From contig JAANSK020195542.1 of the NCBI GenBank assembly GCA_011763485.2, positions 1 to 24,660 of the forward strand: 24,660 nucleotides of DNA, given 5' to 3'. This document shows, in pieces, positions 1 to 20,015 of this stretch. Each line of letters begins with the position of its first letter. Position 1 is the stretch's first letter. The DNA comes from Isoetes engelmannii (Eukaryota; Streptophyta; Lycopodiopsida; Isoetales; Isoetaceae). The position numbers were made by a program, and so were the translations under genes. The notes below the pieces were generated by a model. That model was not told the origin of the DNA, did not search any database, and worked only from the letters and a program-made list of their open reading frames with translations.

Positions 1-32
1 GTTTTTTGGGCTTGAAATGGTTGTCAAACTTA

Positions 33-48
33 CCCCCCCCCCCCCCCC
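33..48. repeat. poly-C tract
   Basis: A run of 16 C residues followed by an A-rich stretch. The flanking 49-275 region has no clear coding exon. A short open piece near 121-160 could be an upstream exon of the next gene, but I cannot fix its splice phase. Confidence 0.9.
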
Positions 49-275
49 AAAAGGAAAAAAGAGCCACCTAAGCGTTTGACCCATCCCACGCTTAAGTGTA
101 GGGCTAGGATGACCCCAGAGGGTATATGCTGGGAATATTATAAGATCCTACGCTCGGGAAGTACCTGAAGGTTTCAACAACGATATAACAATACCTAATG
201 AAACACTTTTGCAGAAGTGATGACTTGTCTTAAACGTTTTTATAACCACCTCAGCGAAATCAAAAGACGTGGCAG

Positions 276-3200
276 AAAGTTACAACAGAGCCTCCGGACG
301 TAACTTTGATATGGCAGTGGCACTCGGCACAAGGGCCTACGGTTTCTCTGATTTGTCCTCTTTATTGCAACTGCATTCCAATGTCAATTTCCTCAAGACG
401 CCTACATGGATTGGTTATAGAAGATGGCCAAGCTGGAACTTTCGTTTTGCGCCTTCAAAAGCAGGTATTAGCTATAAACATGGATGTTCTAGACTAATGC
501 GCATAAAGTTTATATTAGATAGATATGCGACTTGGTAACTGACTGACTGTTAAAAATTTCAGGTTCCATGTTCAGAGGATGGTCAACCACCAACAGTTTA
601 GTTTATACAGTTTCTGATGTTGTCAGTGGAAGTATAGACATAATGGGTTGGAAAGTAATTCTTAGCGGAAGTGGCGAGGAAATTGGGGAGGTGAAGGAGA
701 TAGTTCAGATAGGAAGATTTCGAAAAAATTCCAATATAAGTGATGGAGAAGTGTATCAGTATCTTTTGAAGGCAGTAGATTTTGCGGGAAGGGATAACCA
801 GGTTGAATACCTGATTCCACTTGTGGAGGCAATAGTTAGTGAAATTAATGCAGGAATCAGGTGCCTTGTAATAAAGGTAAAGCTAGTCACAGCAAGGAGC
901 CTTCAGACCTCACTGTGTTGCACAGCCCTTGTGCAGCTCTCATTGTGTTTCATTATGTCTTTCAGCCCCCAAATGGTTTATTAGATTTGGCAAGAAGGCC
1001 AGGAGTTCTTCGAAGGCTGCGCGTGTCTTTGATAGATTTCTTGATGAAGATGCATGGAAATTCTCCATCAGAGTATGTGTCTTGACCTTTGTCCTTTTTC
1101 CATTTTTTTTTTTTTTATGCAATTCAAAGAGTTTTAAGAGCCAATTCAACAGTTAGGTAGTATTTAAAGGTTTTGAGAAGTCTACAACATCATGCTGATG
1201 TAGAAATGCTCCAGTTTTGATACAACATGGAAAACAAGCTTGTTAATGCCCATAGGCTTCCAAACATTCTACTAGTAGTAGGATGCATAAAACGTGGAAA
1301 AATTGCAATTTCAGGTTGTAGAGAACCTTTATGTTTACATATTGTTATCTAATGCATGTCTTAGTTATTCCTTTTTCATATTGTCATGTCGTAGGCCAAT
1401 TTAGACCTCCCTGGAAAAGCTCACAGCCCTTTGATGAGATAACTACTCTAGAATAAAAGAAAACATGGTGGTGGACAAATGGCAAAATGACCAACTCTCT
1501 GCTTGGTCCGCTCTTATTGCATTCCCCTATGAATCAGGTTTCTTCCTTGTTGCATTGGTGTATGGTTGTGCCCTAATTTGGCTTCCAGCATCTCTATACA
1601 CTCTAAGCATTGAGCATCACACACTGTATTATTGAGCAATTGATGACATGTAAAGTTTTAGTACGCAGGGCTCTGTTGAAGTTGTCAAATAACTATTTGC
1701 ATTTCAAATGTGGCAGAGACTTAGAATTTAGAAGTCTATGGATGCCTACACGGAGGAAACTGCTTGCTGCAGGAAGAAAGGACCTTGTGGATGAAATTAT
1801 GGTGCGTGTGCATTTTTTAAGTGATGGGTTCTGTTGTTCTACTCTCAAGCTCATAATCTGCTTTAAAGACGGGTGGAGGTTTTCTTTATGTTGCGCATGC
1901 CTTAAACTTGCGTGCAAGACGTCGTCCAGATGGATTTTGGTAAGTCAGGTTGTAAACAGGCATAAGTCCTATTTAATTTGAGGTTAAGGGGTGACCTCTT
2001 GAATGCTGATGATTTCACTCAGCAGTTGGCGTGGCACAGTTTCCTGACTATATTCTCCCAAATTGTTGTTTTCATTGGCATTATGATTAAATACAGAAGG
2101 CTCGTAAAGGCTAATTTCTATTCAACAATGGCATTGCTAGCAGTTCCATCCATGGCAATGCTTTAGACCCTAACAAACCTTGGATATGCATTACTTGCAG
2201 GGAGGATCTCCGGAATTTGGATACTGAAATTGAACAGTTTGTGAAGGAAAGCTTGGTACCTAGATATAATAATTCAGGTTTGGAGATCTACTTAATAATT
2301 ACATATGCTACTCCTTAAAAACTGCGTCTCAGTGAATGTACTGAGGACACAAGGTTATTGTTTTTTCAGAAGCAGCAGATGCAGCATTTTCCATGCTATT
2401 ATAATGGTAGACATGCCCACTGTTTGCATCCATCTATTAAAGTGATGATTAATCACCACGAATGAAATGGTTACAAAACTATAAGGAGACTTTATGTCTT
2501 GAAGTGTATGATGCTTAATGTTGAATCGCCTCAATATCCATATATCTTGCGTGTTTTTGATTCATTGAGGATAGAGAAAGTTGTTCACATTCAAGTTACT
2601 CTTTCTGGATGCAACATGCACAGTATTCTTTTTTATAAGAAAAGAGTATAATCCTCTGATTACAGGTAGTCCAAATCAGCTGCAGAAGATTAGGGTTATG
2701 CCTCGTCGCCGGACTGTCATGGAAGCTCGAAGATGGGATATTCATCATGCTGTAATTCATCTTTCTTCTGTATTCCAGAAGTGTTCTGCAGTCTTCGATA
2801 CAGTATTAAGTATTAGACCGAATGTGTCAAGAGTATGAGTGTAAAGTATAGGATGACATCACATGTGCTTTGGGGAACGCGCTGGACTTTGGGCTACTAG
2901 AATGATGCTTCCATACGCTAGGGTAATGCCAATGATATCTAATTGTCCTTCATTTTTTACCACGCCTGAAAATATAGACTATGATCTATAACTGTTAGAG
3001 ACAACTCAAATCACATGCTTTATATCCCTCTGACATTTGTCTGAACTCTACAATTATTGATAGACATAAGATAAGGGGTCAATCAAGTATTGCTCTAGAT
3101 CATCTCACTAATGAAGCTTCCCTGCAGATTGTTCTGCATGGTGGATACAAAGCTGTTGCACGCGAACTCCATCGGAAGACAGTGCCAGATGTTTCTCTTT

Positions 3201-4126
3201 CAGATCTTATAGAAAATATACATAAATTTATGGAGGAGCGAGGCTTGTGAGTCAATTGTTATTTCATGGTTATCAAAGATGGGTAGGTTATAACTTCTTA
3301 TGCAGGTCGAAATACCCAACATCTCAGGATCTTAGAATGGGGAATCGCCAAGACATGATCTATTCAATTAGAAATCATGGTGGTTTGAAAGCTCTAGCAA
3401 AACATTTGGGCTATAATGTTGTTGAGATTGACTGTGTAAGTATTTCACAATAGCATAGCTTTCACCCTGCCGTTTGGGGTTCTTCAATTTTCTTATTCAT
3501 ACGAGGATGATAAGACCATCTCGAAATCAACTGCATAACACTTATTATGTTCGTGTAAATGTAGAATGTCTTTCTATTGCATATACTACCATGAACAGGC
3601 TTAATAATTGCATTTAACGCTGTGCAGTGTCAAAATGTATGAAGGTCCCTGCATTCATCCCCAGTATCTTCCAAGTTGTATAGCCAGCTTAAGATATATA
3701 GTATCCATCTGTTTAAGAACTTTTGGACTTGATTCCTTATCCTTATCACGATCTGCTGCTTTTCAATCGCAGAAGCATAGTCGGTGGAAAGATATCTCTA
3801 GTGGAGCTGCAGCTATTAAATCCTACATGTGCGCTAAGTTAATGAAAGGGAAACCTCAACCGATGACAAATGTGGAAGAGATTTGGGCAGTTTCTGTTAA
3901 TGGGGGATTTTTAAAACTTCCTACACAAGCGGAGGTAGAACAAGATGGAAGGAATGATCTTAGATATGTACTTCGAGTAAGCACCAAATCTGATGTTTTG
4001 AATTTGACTTAAGTTATGATGATTACATTTTTTTTTTCTTGGCAGAAATTTGGACATATCAACTTGGCTAGATATCTTAATGTCAGCATCCCAAGTTCAA
4101 GAGGGAGGAAGAGACTAATTGACTAG
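276..4126 (+). CDS. RimM-like PRC-barrel protein with four GRxDL/HGG repeats (5' end unresolved)
   Basis: Eleven exons join in phase: 276-464, 563-876, 966-1072, 1717-1801, 1869-1939, 2201-2277, 2666-2751, 3128-3246, 3306-3435, 3773-3976 and 4046-4126 (TAG). This gives at least 486 residues; no start codon is assigned. Residues about 84-175 read like the PRC-barrel half of RimM, the 30S ribosome maturation factor: EEIGEVKEIVQ, then EYLIPLVEAIV and PPNGLLDL, the last three blocks matching RimM's LIPxVexIV and PeGLLDL. Four repeats follow at about 212-245, 292-325, 352-385 and 441-474, with cores such as AGRKDLVDEI and SIRNHGGLKALAKHLGY. Similar GRxDLxxAI motifs occur, from memory, near the N-terminus of plastid starch proteins PTST2/FLO6, but no CBM48 domain is visible here. 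A plastid ribosome or RNA role is inference. I recognise the domain, not the gene. The N-terminal 60 residues match nothing I know. Confidence 0.75.
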
Positions 4127-4230
4127 TAATTTCATTATAATATCATATGCTTGTGCAACAAACTCATGTCCTTCACATGACATTTTGCTTTCTTATTCTT
4201 GCATATCCATGAGAAGACTGGTGCAAGAGA

Positions 4231-4319
4231 AGCACAACAGCAGTTGTTGGTTGCCGAGAATCACATGTATTGATCATCTTTGGTGACCTCATTTTAAAAG
4301 TCTGCCCACCATTAGCAAT
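4231..4319. repeat. Imperfect direct repeat, copy 1 (~89 bp)
   Basis: Starts AGCACAACAGCAGTTGTTGG and matches 4419-4505 at roughly 85% by eye, including a shared TCTTTGGTG block and TGCCCACCAT. The spacing is 188 bp. No reading frame is conserved. Confidence 0.85.
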
Positions 4320-4418
4320 AAGCCAACTCATGGCAAATGCATAAGGAGTCCTAAGATCCAACAGAAACCAGCTTTGAAGCAAATCAAAATGATTGCAAAA
4401 AAAGGTCCGTCATCTTCA

Positions 4419-4505
4419 AGCACAACAACAGTTGTTGGTTGCCAGAAAGCACATATATTGACCATCTTTGGTGGCCTCATTTCAAAAGGCTGCCCACCAT
4501 AGCAA
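4419..4505. repeat. Imperfect direct repeat, copy 2 (~87 bp)
   Basis: Partner of 4231-4319. It begins AGCACAACAACAGTTGTTGG. A short satellite match, AAAATGATTGCAAA, lies both before this copy (4386-4399) and just after it (4503-4516), so the duplicated unit may be larger and decayed. Confidence 0.85.
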
Positions 4506-4921
4506 AATGATTGCAAATTTGGATGTGATTAACAGAATCTATATAAAAGGGACAGTTTCTTAGGGGACTAGGTTCATTGGACTCTTTTATATACTGCACA
4601 TCGTTCTTGCATAGCTGTAGATAGTTTGGCCACATATTACAGTAAGTAAGCAATCTTTACGGACATAACCCATCACCCATATATAATATATAAAGAGTAA
4701 AGACAAACCTTATATAGAGACAAACTTGTACATTAGTGACACCCTTCGTTAGATGTATCAAAATAATGCACTGCTAATGTTGCCACCAATTGCACATGAA
4801 TTCTCTGAAAACAAACTATTTGATATTAGTTATACTTGAGGTGAAAAGAACCAAAAGAAAACATCAGTGTCAAAGATTACAAATTACCATTCTTTAAAGC
4901 ACCTATCTCAGCGTACCTAAA

Positions 4922-5160
4922 CAACAAACTAAAACCTTGCCTATAATAATCCGGTATTGAGTGAGCTTCCCTCTAACAATCCAATGTCTAAATAAATGTT
5001 AGTTGGATCGTTTCTATTTTGCAATGCCTCTTTTCGTATAAGGGAAAGTCTTTCTACTTGCAATTTCAGCCTTGGCGTCACGCTATAAATAGTTTCACTG
5101 TTCATTTTCTTCCCCCTTCCCCGACTCTGCTTTTGGCTATGGCGGTCCGGCCATGCCCGA
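4922..5160. repeat. Exact 239-bp direct duplication, copy 1
   Basis: Identical by eye to 5199-5437 at an offset of 277 bp. It carries the whole core promoter: a TATA box at 5084-5092 and a pyrimidine-rich stretch down to an ATGGCGGTCC. Exact identity implies a recent duplication, or an assembly artefact. Confidence 0.92.
5084..5092 (+). promoter_or_regulatory. TATA box (upstream copy)
   Basis: TATAAATAG, a canonical plant TATA element, followed by a CT-rich stretch. It is duplicated at 5361-5369. Confidence 0.6.
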
Positions 5161-5198
5161 ATCAGCGAAAATTTTAGTGGCCCCGGCGGGCCATTTTG
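5161..5198. other. 38-bp spacer with a palindrome
   Basis: Separates the two exact copies. It contains TGGCCC-CGGC-GGGCCA, an inverted repeat resembling the GTAATGGCC foldback near 20152-20220. It may be the scar of a foldback element. Confidence 0.5.
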
Positions 5199-5437
5199 CA
5201 ACAAACTAAAACCTTGCCTATAATAATCCGGTATTGAGTGAGCTTCCCTCTAACAATCCAATGTCTAAATAAATGTTAGTTGGATCGTTTCTATTTTGCA
5301 ATGCCTCTTTTCGTATAAGGGAAAGTCTTTCTACTTGCAATTTCAGCCTTGGCGTCACGCTATAAATAGTTTCACTGTTCATTTTCTTCCCCCTTCCCCG
5401 ACTCTGCTTTTGGCTATGGCGGTCCGGCCATGCCCGA
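5199..5437. repeat. Exact 239-bp direct duplication, copy 2
   Basis: Second copy of 4922-5160. This copy is the one adjoining the 113-bp tandem repeats and the recombinase-like gene, so its TATA box is the better candidate for driving that gene. Confidence 0.92.
5361..5369 (+). promoter_or_regulatory. TATA box (downstream copy)
   Basis: TATAAATAG inside the second 239-bp copy. It lies about 530 bp before the MAPKKK start codon at 5899. The intervening leader contains the 113-bp tandem repeats. Confidence 0.6.
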
Positions 5438-5509
5438 CCGAATGCGTTCTACCTCTCTGTTTTACGTCCATCTTTGTCTCATACCTTTTTGTGGCGTTGT
5501 TGGTGAGCC

Positions 5510-5845
5510 AACGCCTTGTTTTTTTCGGTAGCGCCATCATTTGTTGGTGGAAAGCTTGGACATTTTGAAGATCTGAAGCTTTGTTTTGTCTGCACCTTGA
5601 AGATCGAGCTGTTTGTTGGCGCAGCGCCTTGTTTTCTCGATAGCTTCTTCATTTCTTAGCAGTTTTGTTGGAGATTTTGAAGATCAGAAACTTTCTTGTG
5701 TCTGCACCAAGAAGATCGAGTTGTTTGCTGTCGCAACGCCTTGTTTTCTCGGTAGTGCCTTCATTTCTTGGTAGTTTTCTTGGACATTTTGAAGATATGA
5801 ACCTTTCCTGTGTCTGCACCTTGAATATCGAGTTCTTTCTTGTGC
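5510..5845 (+). repeat. Three-copy tandem repeat, ~113-bp unit
   Basis: Copies start near 5510, 5623 and 5735. Each has CGCCTTGTTTT, then a TTCATTT block, GATTTTGAAGAT or CATTTTGAAGAT, TCTGCACC and AAGATCGAG or close variants. The copies have diverged by several substitutions, so this array is older than the 239-bp duplication. It lies in the probable 5' leader of the gene at 5899. Confidence 0.85.
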
Positions 5846-5898
5846 TTGATGCTGATATTCGAGTTTTGTGTTCGTGCATGTGCATTCAAATTCGGCAA

Positions 5899-7745
5899 TG
5901 GCACCAAAGAAGAAGGTTAGTGGTTTTCTTTCTGCTTTTTACTTGTTTTCTGATTAAGGAAGTCTTTCTTAGTGTCCGATTCTTTTTTCTGCTAGTTCTT
6001 ACTTCTTTTTTAGGTTTTGCATGTCTTGGGAGCCGACAAGGTTGTAATGGCTCGAGTAAATCCTCTTGTCATGTTCTTGTTTTACCTTTTACTAATTATG
6101 TCTCGAGTTTTCATATATCAGCCTACATTGGCTGATGTTTCTGGAATTTCTGGTGAAGCACCATCATTTGTGCTAAACCTTACAGCATAACTTGGAGGAA
6201 TATAGAGTAATTTGTTTGATGGAAATGCAGAAAGTGAGGGTGATTATGAAGATATGTGTAAGGAATTGGAGATCTGTGACTTTATCAGGGATAACATGCA
6301 AGGAGATTTTCTAGTCTGTGATGATAGTAACAGAGAAAATGTGCCAGAAAGTACTAAGAAAGGAGGAAAATGTGAGAAACCAGTAGCATTTCTTGAACTA
6401 GATGAAAATTTAGTGAAAGAAGTGAAGGCTGCTGGGAGGAAATTTGATAAAATTGAATGGGCCAGAACTAGATTTGATGCGTGGAGAGTCCAAAAAGGAT
6501 TTGGAGTTGAGAAGAAGATAGAGGAGCTGGATTTACGAGAATTTGCGAAGATACTAGAACCTTTTATGTTGCAGGTCTGCAAGATAAAAGAAGGTTTGTA
6601 TCCAACTGAAACGTAAGTGATTCTGTTTTTTAATTATGTTTTGATTCTGTTATTTAATTCTATTTTTTTAATTGTGTTTTTTAATTTTGTTTTGATTCTT
6701 TTGTTTGACAGGTTGTATTCTGTTTCTGTTTTGCGTGTATTCTGTTTTTAATTTCATTTTGATTCTGTTGTTTGACAGGTTGCAAGACATTTTCAAAAAG
6801 TTTGGGGCTATAATTAGGAGAGCTCGGGAAGTTAGAATTGGGATAACTGGTATTGAAGAAGTTGATTTTGACATTAGGCACAGTCCGATATTCTCTAATG
6901 CTAGAAAGGCTTGTATAGCGTCTATGAGAAGGTCTAGATTGACACCTAGTGTTTGTGGAAAGAGGAAGAAAGTGGATGAAGTGTCTTTTGCTGGTGAGCT
7001 AGCTCTGCTGGCTGATTTTGAACATTCTATTTTGACTACTAGAGGGCTTCAAAGGAGGTTCATGTATTACTGTGTGTCTCGCTTTGCAATTAGAGGTAGA
7101 GATGAGCTTTATAACCTTGTCATTGCAGACTTTCAGGTGTTGGTTCTTGAGGGTAAGGAATGTCTTGAATATAGTGAGCATTTGAGTAAGAACTATGATG
7201 TTTCTATGAAGAAATATTAAGAAGAATCTTTTTGATTACCTGTGCGGTGCTTTGAGGCTGATATAATGCTGACTTTTAAATGTCTTGTGAGGCATCTTCC
7301 ATGGTATCCAGATGATGAACAACAATTGAGATTTGTCTTCATGCAATGTATCAATTCTGCGAAAGGCCATGTAAGTTCTTTAGTTAGTTTCAAAATTTAT
7401 TTTTAGATACTTATACGTTCTAATCTGTTTATATTTCATCCAAGAAGCTAAAACCCTAGCACTAACTCTGTGCTTCTTATTGTACCAGATCTACAAAACA
7501 AAAGATCAACGTTTAATTGCTCGACCTGCTAGTGATCTTGATGATCCTTTCTTTGATACAATGTCCCTTGAGGAAATTGCTGGTGATAATCCGCATGTCA
7601 GGAGGGCCTTCAATTTGAGTCTTGATTTTGGCACTATTAACATTTTTGGTGGGACTTTTAACAATTGTATAATCCTTCGAGCGGTGGCAATTTGAACATT
7701 GCAGAGACTATGAAGCGGATCAGTGAAAATGACTGTGGAAATTGA
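5899..7745 (+). pseudogene. Crypton/DUF3504-like tyrosine-recombinase gene, interrupted
   Basis: Exons join in phase: 5899-5916 (MAPKKK, nuclear-localisation-like), 6014-6055, 6122-6152, 6231-6612 and 6779 onward, giving about 304 residues to TAA at 7218-7220. The first about 160 residues are acidic then helical, with WARTRFDAWR and LYPTETLQDI, like the core-binding half of DUF3504 proteins. The second part has FAIRGRDEL and YSEHLSKN, matching the RG-x-E and Y-x-E-x-x-SKN motifs of Crypton-derived recombinase domains (known from animal ZMYM, QRICH1 and KCTD1 paralogues). After the TAA a second stop, TGA 7233-7235, lies in the same frame. The domain then continues to 7370, splices to 7489, and ends at TGA 7693-7695 with a frameshift near 7665-7675 that opens a better tail to 7745. 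It is either a pseudogene or an expressed truncated domesticated protein. Confidence 0.6.
6691..6780 (+). promoter_or_regulatory. Duplicated 3' splice site
   Basis: TTTGACAGGTTG occurs at 6704 onward and again at 6771 onward, 67 bp apart and with similar T-rich tracts upstream. Only the second acceptor (exon from 6779) keeps the recombinase-like frame. The first would run into a TAA within about 13 codons. Confidence 0.6.
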
Positions 7746-7845
7746 ACTTTGGAACTGATAGAAGAACTGGAAGAACTGGAAGAACTGAAACTGATAGAAC
7801 TTTGGAAGCGATAGAAGAACTAAAGAACTGGAACTGATAGGACTA
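7739..7845 (+). repeat. GAACTG-rich short tandem repeat
   Basis: Irregular repeats of GAACTGGAA, GAACTGATA and GAACTTTGGAA just after the recombinase-like tail. No convincing frame crosses it. Confidence 0.8.
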
Positions 7846-8504
7846 GAGTTTGAGTATTTTGATTGTAAACCTTTTTTCATCTAAATAGAAAACTCGTAAA
7901 TCTTACTGTGATAAATGTTTTTAACTGCTAAATTTGAACCTTTTACAGTTTGATTGTGGTAAATTTTTAACTTGTAAATCTTTTTTGACATTCTGCTAAT
8001 TTACTCTACATTCTGAGCGACATTCTGGATAAAAAATTGGAGACAATCACAAATTAAGCAACTTTTCCTAATTGAAACACTGCCACTATTCGATATGGGA
8101 GCAGAATTACACGTAAGCTCCCTTTACAATTAAAGATTAGTGATTAGATCCCTTCTCTAGATTAAATCAGGAACTATTTGATCGATTGCGAGAAGGTAAA
8201 AACATTTCAGAAGAATAACACAAATCGACCCAGATAGTATGCCGGTGGAACTTTACCTCAAAATGATACGAGCGGCTTGCCTAACCGGAAGTGTTTGAAT
8301 CGTTGGCCGCCATCGAGGAAGAAAAAAGAAATAGGAGGGCAAGAAAAAAAGACCCCGGAAAGTACCCCACGTTATGTTTTTGGGTACCTTTTTAGTCCCT
8401 AAGTCGTAATATTTAAGGCACATCCTAACGTGCTTCTTCCTTGGGGTGCATTCATGATATCTCATATCTCATATATATCATAAATCACATATCAGTTCCT
8501 GTTT
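7846..8504. other. AT-rich region, no gene seen
   Basis: I find no spliceable coding chain. A minus-strand ATG at 8313 opens only ten codons (MAANDSNTSG, then stop), possibly a first exon, but no continuation was found. Confidence 0.5.
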
Positions 8505-8619
8505 CCTAGATCGGTAGGTTCATTAGTTGTAGTCATTTTAGACATGGTAACATATAGGTCATGTTGTCCTAGTCGGTAGGTTCATTAGTTCTAGTCATTT
8601 TAGACATGGTACATATAGG
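8505..8619. repeat. Two-copy tandem repeat (~54 bp)
   Basis: 8505-8558 and 8568-8619 share TCGGTAGGTTCATTAGTT and AGTCATTTTAGACATGGTA with a few changes. The unit is about 63 bp including the linker. Confidence 0.88.
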
Positions 8620-8639
8620 ATCGGCTGCATAGTTGCATA

Positions 8640-9180
8640 AGTTGTACTGTGCATGTTTAGCTTCACTCTTTTCCGCCCCTGCTCACACCACCGATCTCTG
8701 GGCTGATTTATTGTGTATAGCTAGAGTTCAGGGATGGGCAAGGTTCCTCCCTGCTTCTTTAGCCAGGCGGTAATAGGCAAGGAATTTCGAAATTGGATCC
8801 GGGGTTGCTCGAGCCATTTGATCTGGTTCCTAAGGGATGCAAGAACGAATTTGTGCTAGGATTTTTTAGTAGGCCTTTTGGCCTGTTGAAGTAGTAAGTT
8901 CGGGTTCTTCAAGAGGTAATATGCTGCCCTCCCGCTGTGGGAGACTAGATTTCCACTTCGGAGGTACTTTTTAGTACCCCGGCAAGTTGCAAGGGCAGCC
9001 ATATGCAGAGGGATTTTTGTAGGTCCCGGCTCTGGAGTAGTGCCTGTGAAGAAGTGGGTATAGAGGCCCTCTCGTGGCCTCCTCTTGTAGTAGCAGGCAT
9101 GAAAGCAGTGCAGAGGTCTGCTATGGGTGGTGGGCATGCCATCCCTCCAACCTTCTGTTTAAAAAAAAAGAAGAGATAAA
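8640..9180. other. Unassigned higher-GC segment ending in poly-A
   Basis: More GC-rich than its surroundings, and it ends in A(9) at 9161-9169 followed by AAGAAGAG. This could be the tail of a retroposed sequence read on the plus strand. No protein motif, pol III box or target duplication is clear. Confidence 0.3.
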
Positions 9181-10534
9181 ACAATAAAAATAAATTAAAA
9201 AATAAAATTTCTACTTATCCAAAGAATGCATTATCTCATGTATCCTTTTGCAAGGAATGGAAATGGTATGTATGGCCGTTTCCTGAGACTAAAATGTTGA
9301 ATTTGGTTTTATTTACAATACAATATCATCATAAAACCAGCTTGATACATCACTTAGTTTCCACATTTTGCTACAAAATCATGCAGTACATATGAAATCT
9401 ATAAAGGAATATAACTTGCATATAGATATTAACATCCCTAAAATTTTACTCATTAGTGGAGGATGTGGTTTCTTGATGCTACATTTGTATGCACGAAAAT
9501 GAATTGCATTACGCGTACATAGATGTAAATTGCAGACTCGATTATGATGCATTTTCATGTCCATGTCGGACCTGCCCTCATGCCCATGCCAACAAGCCTT
9601 TCCAAGAAAATATATTTGGCACTGGAGCAATCCGTACTGCCTTAGCACCTTGTTTATTTCAATTATTTCCTGCATAACTTATAGCTTGTGATATGCACAT
9701 CCAACTGCCAAGTTATATCCACTTTCTTCATGTAAATATATTAATATGTTATATTCTATCGGTTCCTTCTCTCCATTTTTCCAAAATGCATAGCAATGTA
9801 TCATTTTAAGAAATCTTTGAAAAACATTTCCTATCTTTGCATATGTAATCACAATACATAATAGCACCTTGTATTCACTAGTAGCAAGGATGCTAAATTT
9901 GGCTTTGGAGTGAGCTTTGAAGTGTTTTACAAGGTCCAGCATCTTCAGCTATCCTGCCTTCTCTAAACATTGGCAGCTGCTGCAGACTGAGCCCTTGTAG
10001 CCAGGCTTCCTTTACCTGTTGTCTGCCCTGTTTCTGCCTCCTTTTGCAAGATCCTGCATAATATAACATGCATTAATAAATAGAACTATGTAACCTTCCT
10101 TTCAAGATATCATTGTTGGTTTTGACCAGTAGATTCAGCTAATTTGGTTATTATCTAGTCACCTTCGTTGCTTAGGTGGCTCAGTACTTGCGCCACTGCA
10201 ACACACTTGGGACTGAAATCTCTTCATATCAAGATAAAATATATCATCTTATACATGATTTTATAGAACCAATTAAGATTCTAGTTCCAAAGACTTCAAC
10301 TTGCTCTTTAATAGTCGAAGACTTCCAATTGTGTAAACCTCAAACAGCTCTGCCACGCTCAGCTCCCATGCACATTTCCTACATATTGGTTGCAAATGTA
10401 ATTTTGCATACCTGATGCCATCAGAAAAAGACAAACTTTTTGAGCTATAAATAAATGGATTTCACATGTTTCATAATGGGCCGAACCTGAGATCACATAA
10501 TAACATCTTATAATGCAATTATTTGACAACAGTT
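9181..10534. other. AT-rich region downstream of PEX6
   Basis: No gene is supported. One orphan open exon-like piece on the minus strand (9963-10053) follows a good acceptor; see findings. The remainder probably includes the PEX6 3' UTR. Confidence 0.5.

Positions 10535-20015
<9,481 letters not shown>

Larger units (their letters stand above)
4127..4921. other. AT-rich intergenic spacer
   Basis: Downstream of the TAG at 4124-4126. I see no supported coding exon or RNA gene. It contains the pair of imperfect repeats listed separately and AT-rich sequence with TATA-like runs around 4680-4700. Confidence 0.6.

Noticed and set aside
965-1072. Protein-like alternative frame (KWFIRFGKKARSSSKAARVF) overlapping exon 3 of the first gene
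   Set aside because: It looks coding, but its phase fits neither the previous donor (876) nor the next acceptor (1717). The PPNGLLDL frame fits both.
5665-6135. 156-codon plus-strand open frame in the 113-bp repeat region
   Set aside because: It runs through tandem repeats and the intron after MAPKKK, with low-complexity hydrophobic content. The spliced MAPKKK chain explains the coding part.
6244-6582. 112-codon minus-strand open frame
   Set aside because: Antisense shadow of the recombinase-like exon 6231-6612, Ser/Phe-rich as expected for an antisense frame.
8311-8465. Minus-strand open frame and a short MAANDSNTSG start
   Set aside because: The ATG opens only ten codons and no plausible second exon was found in phase.
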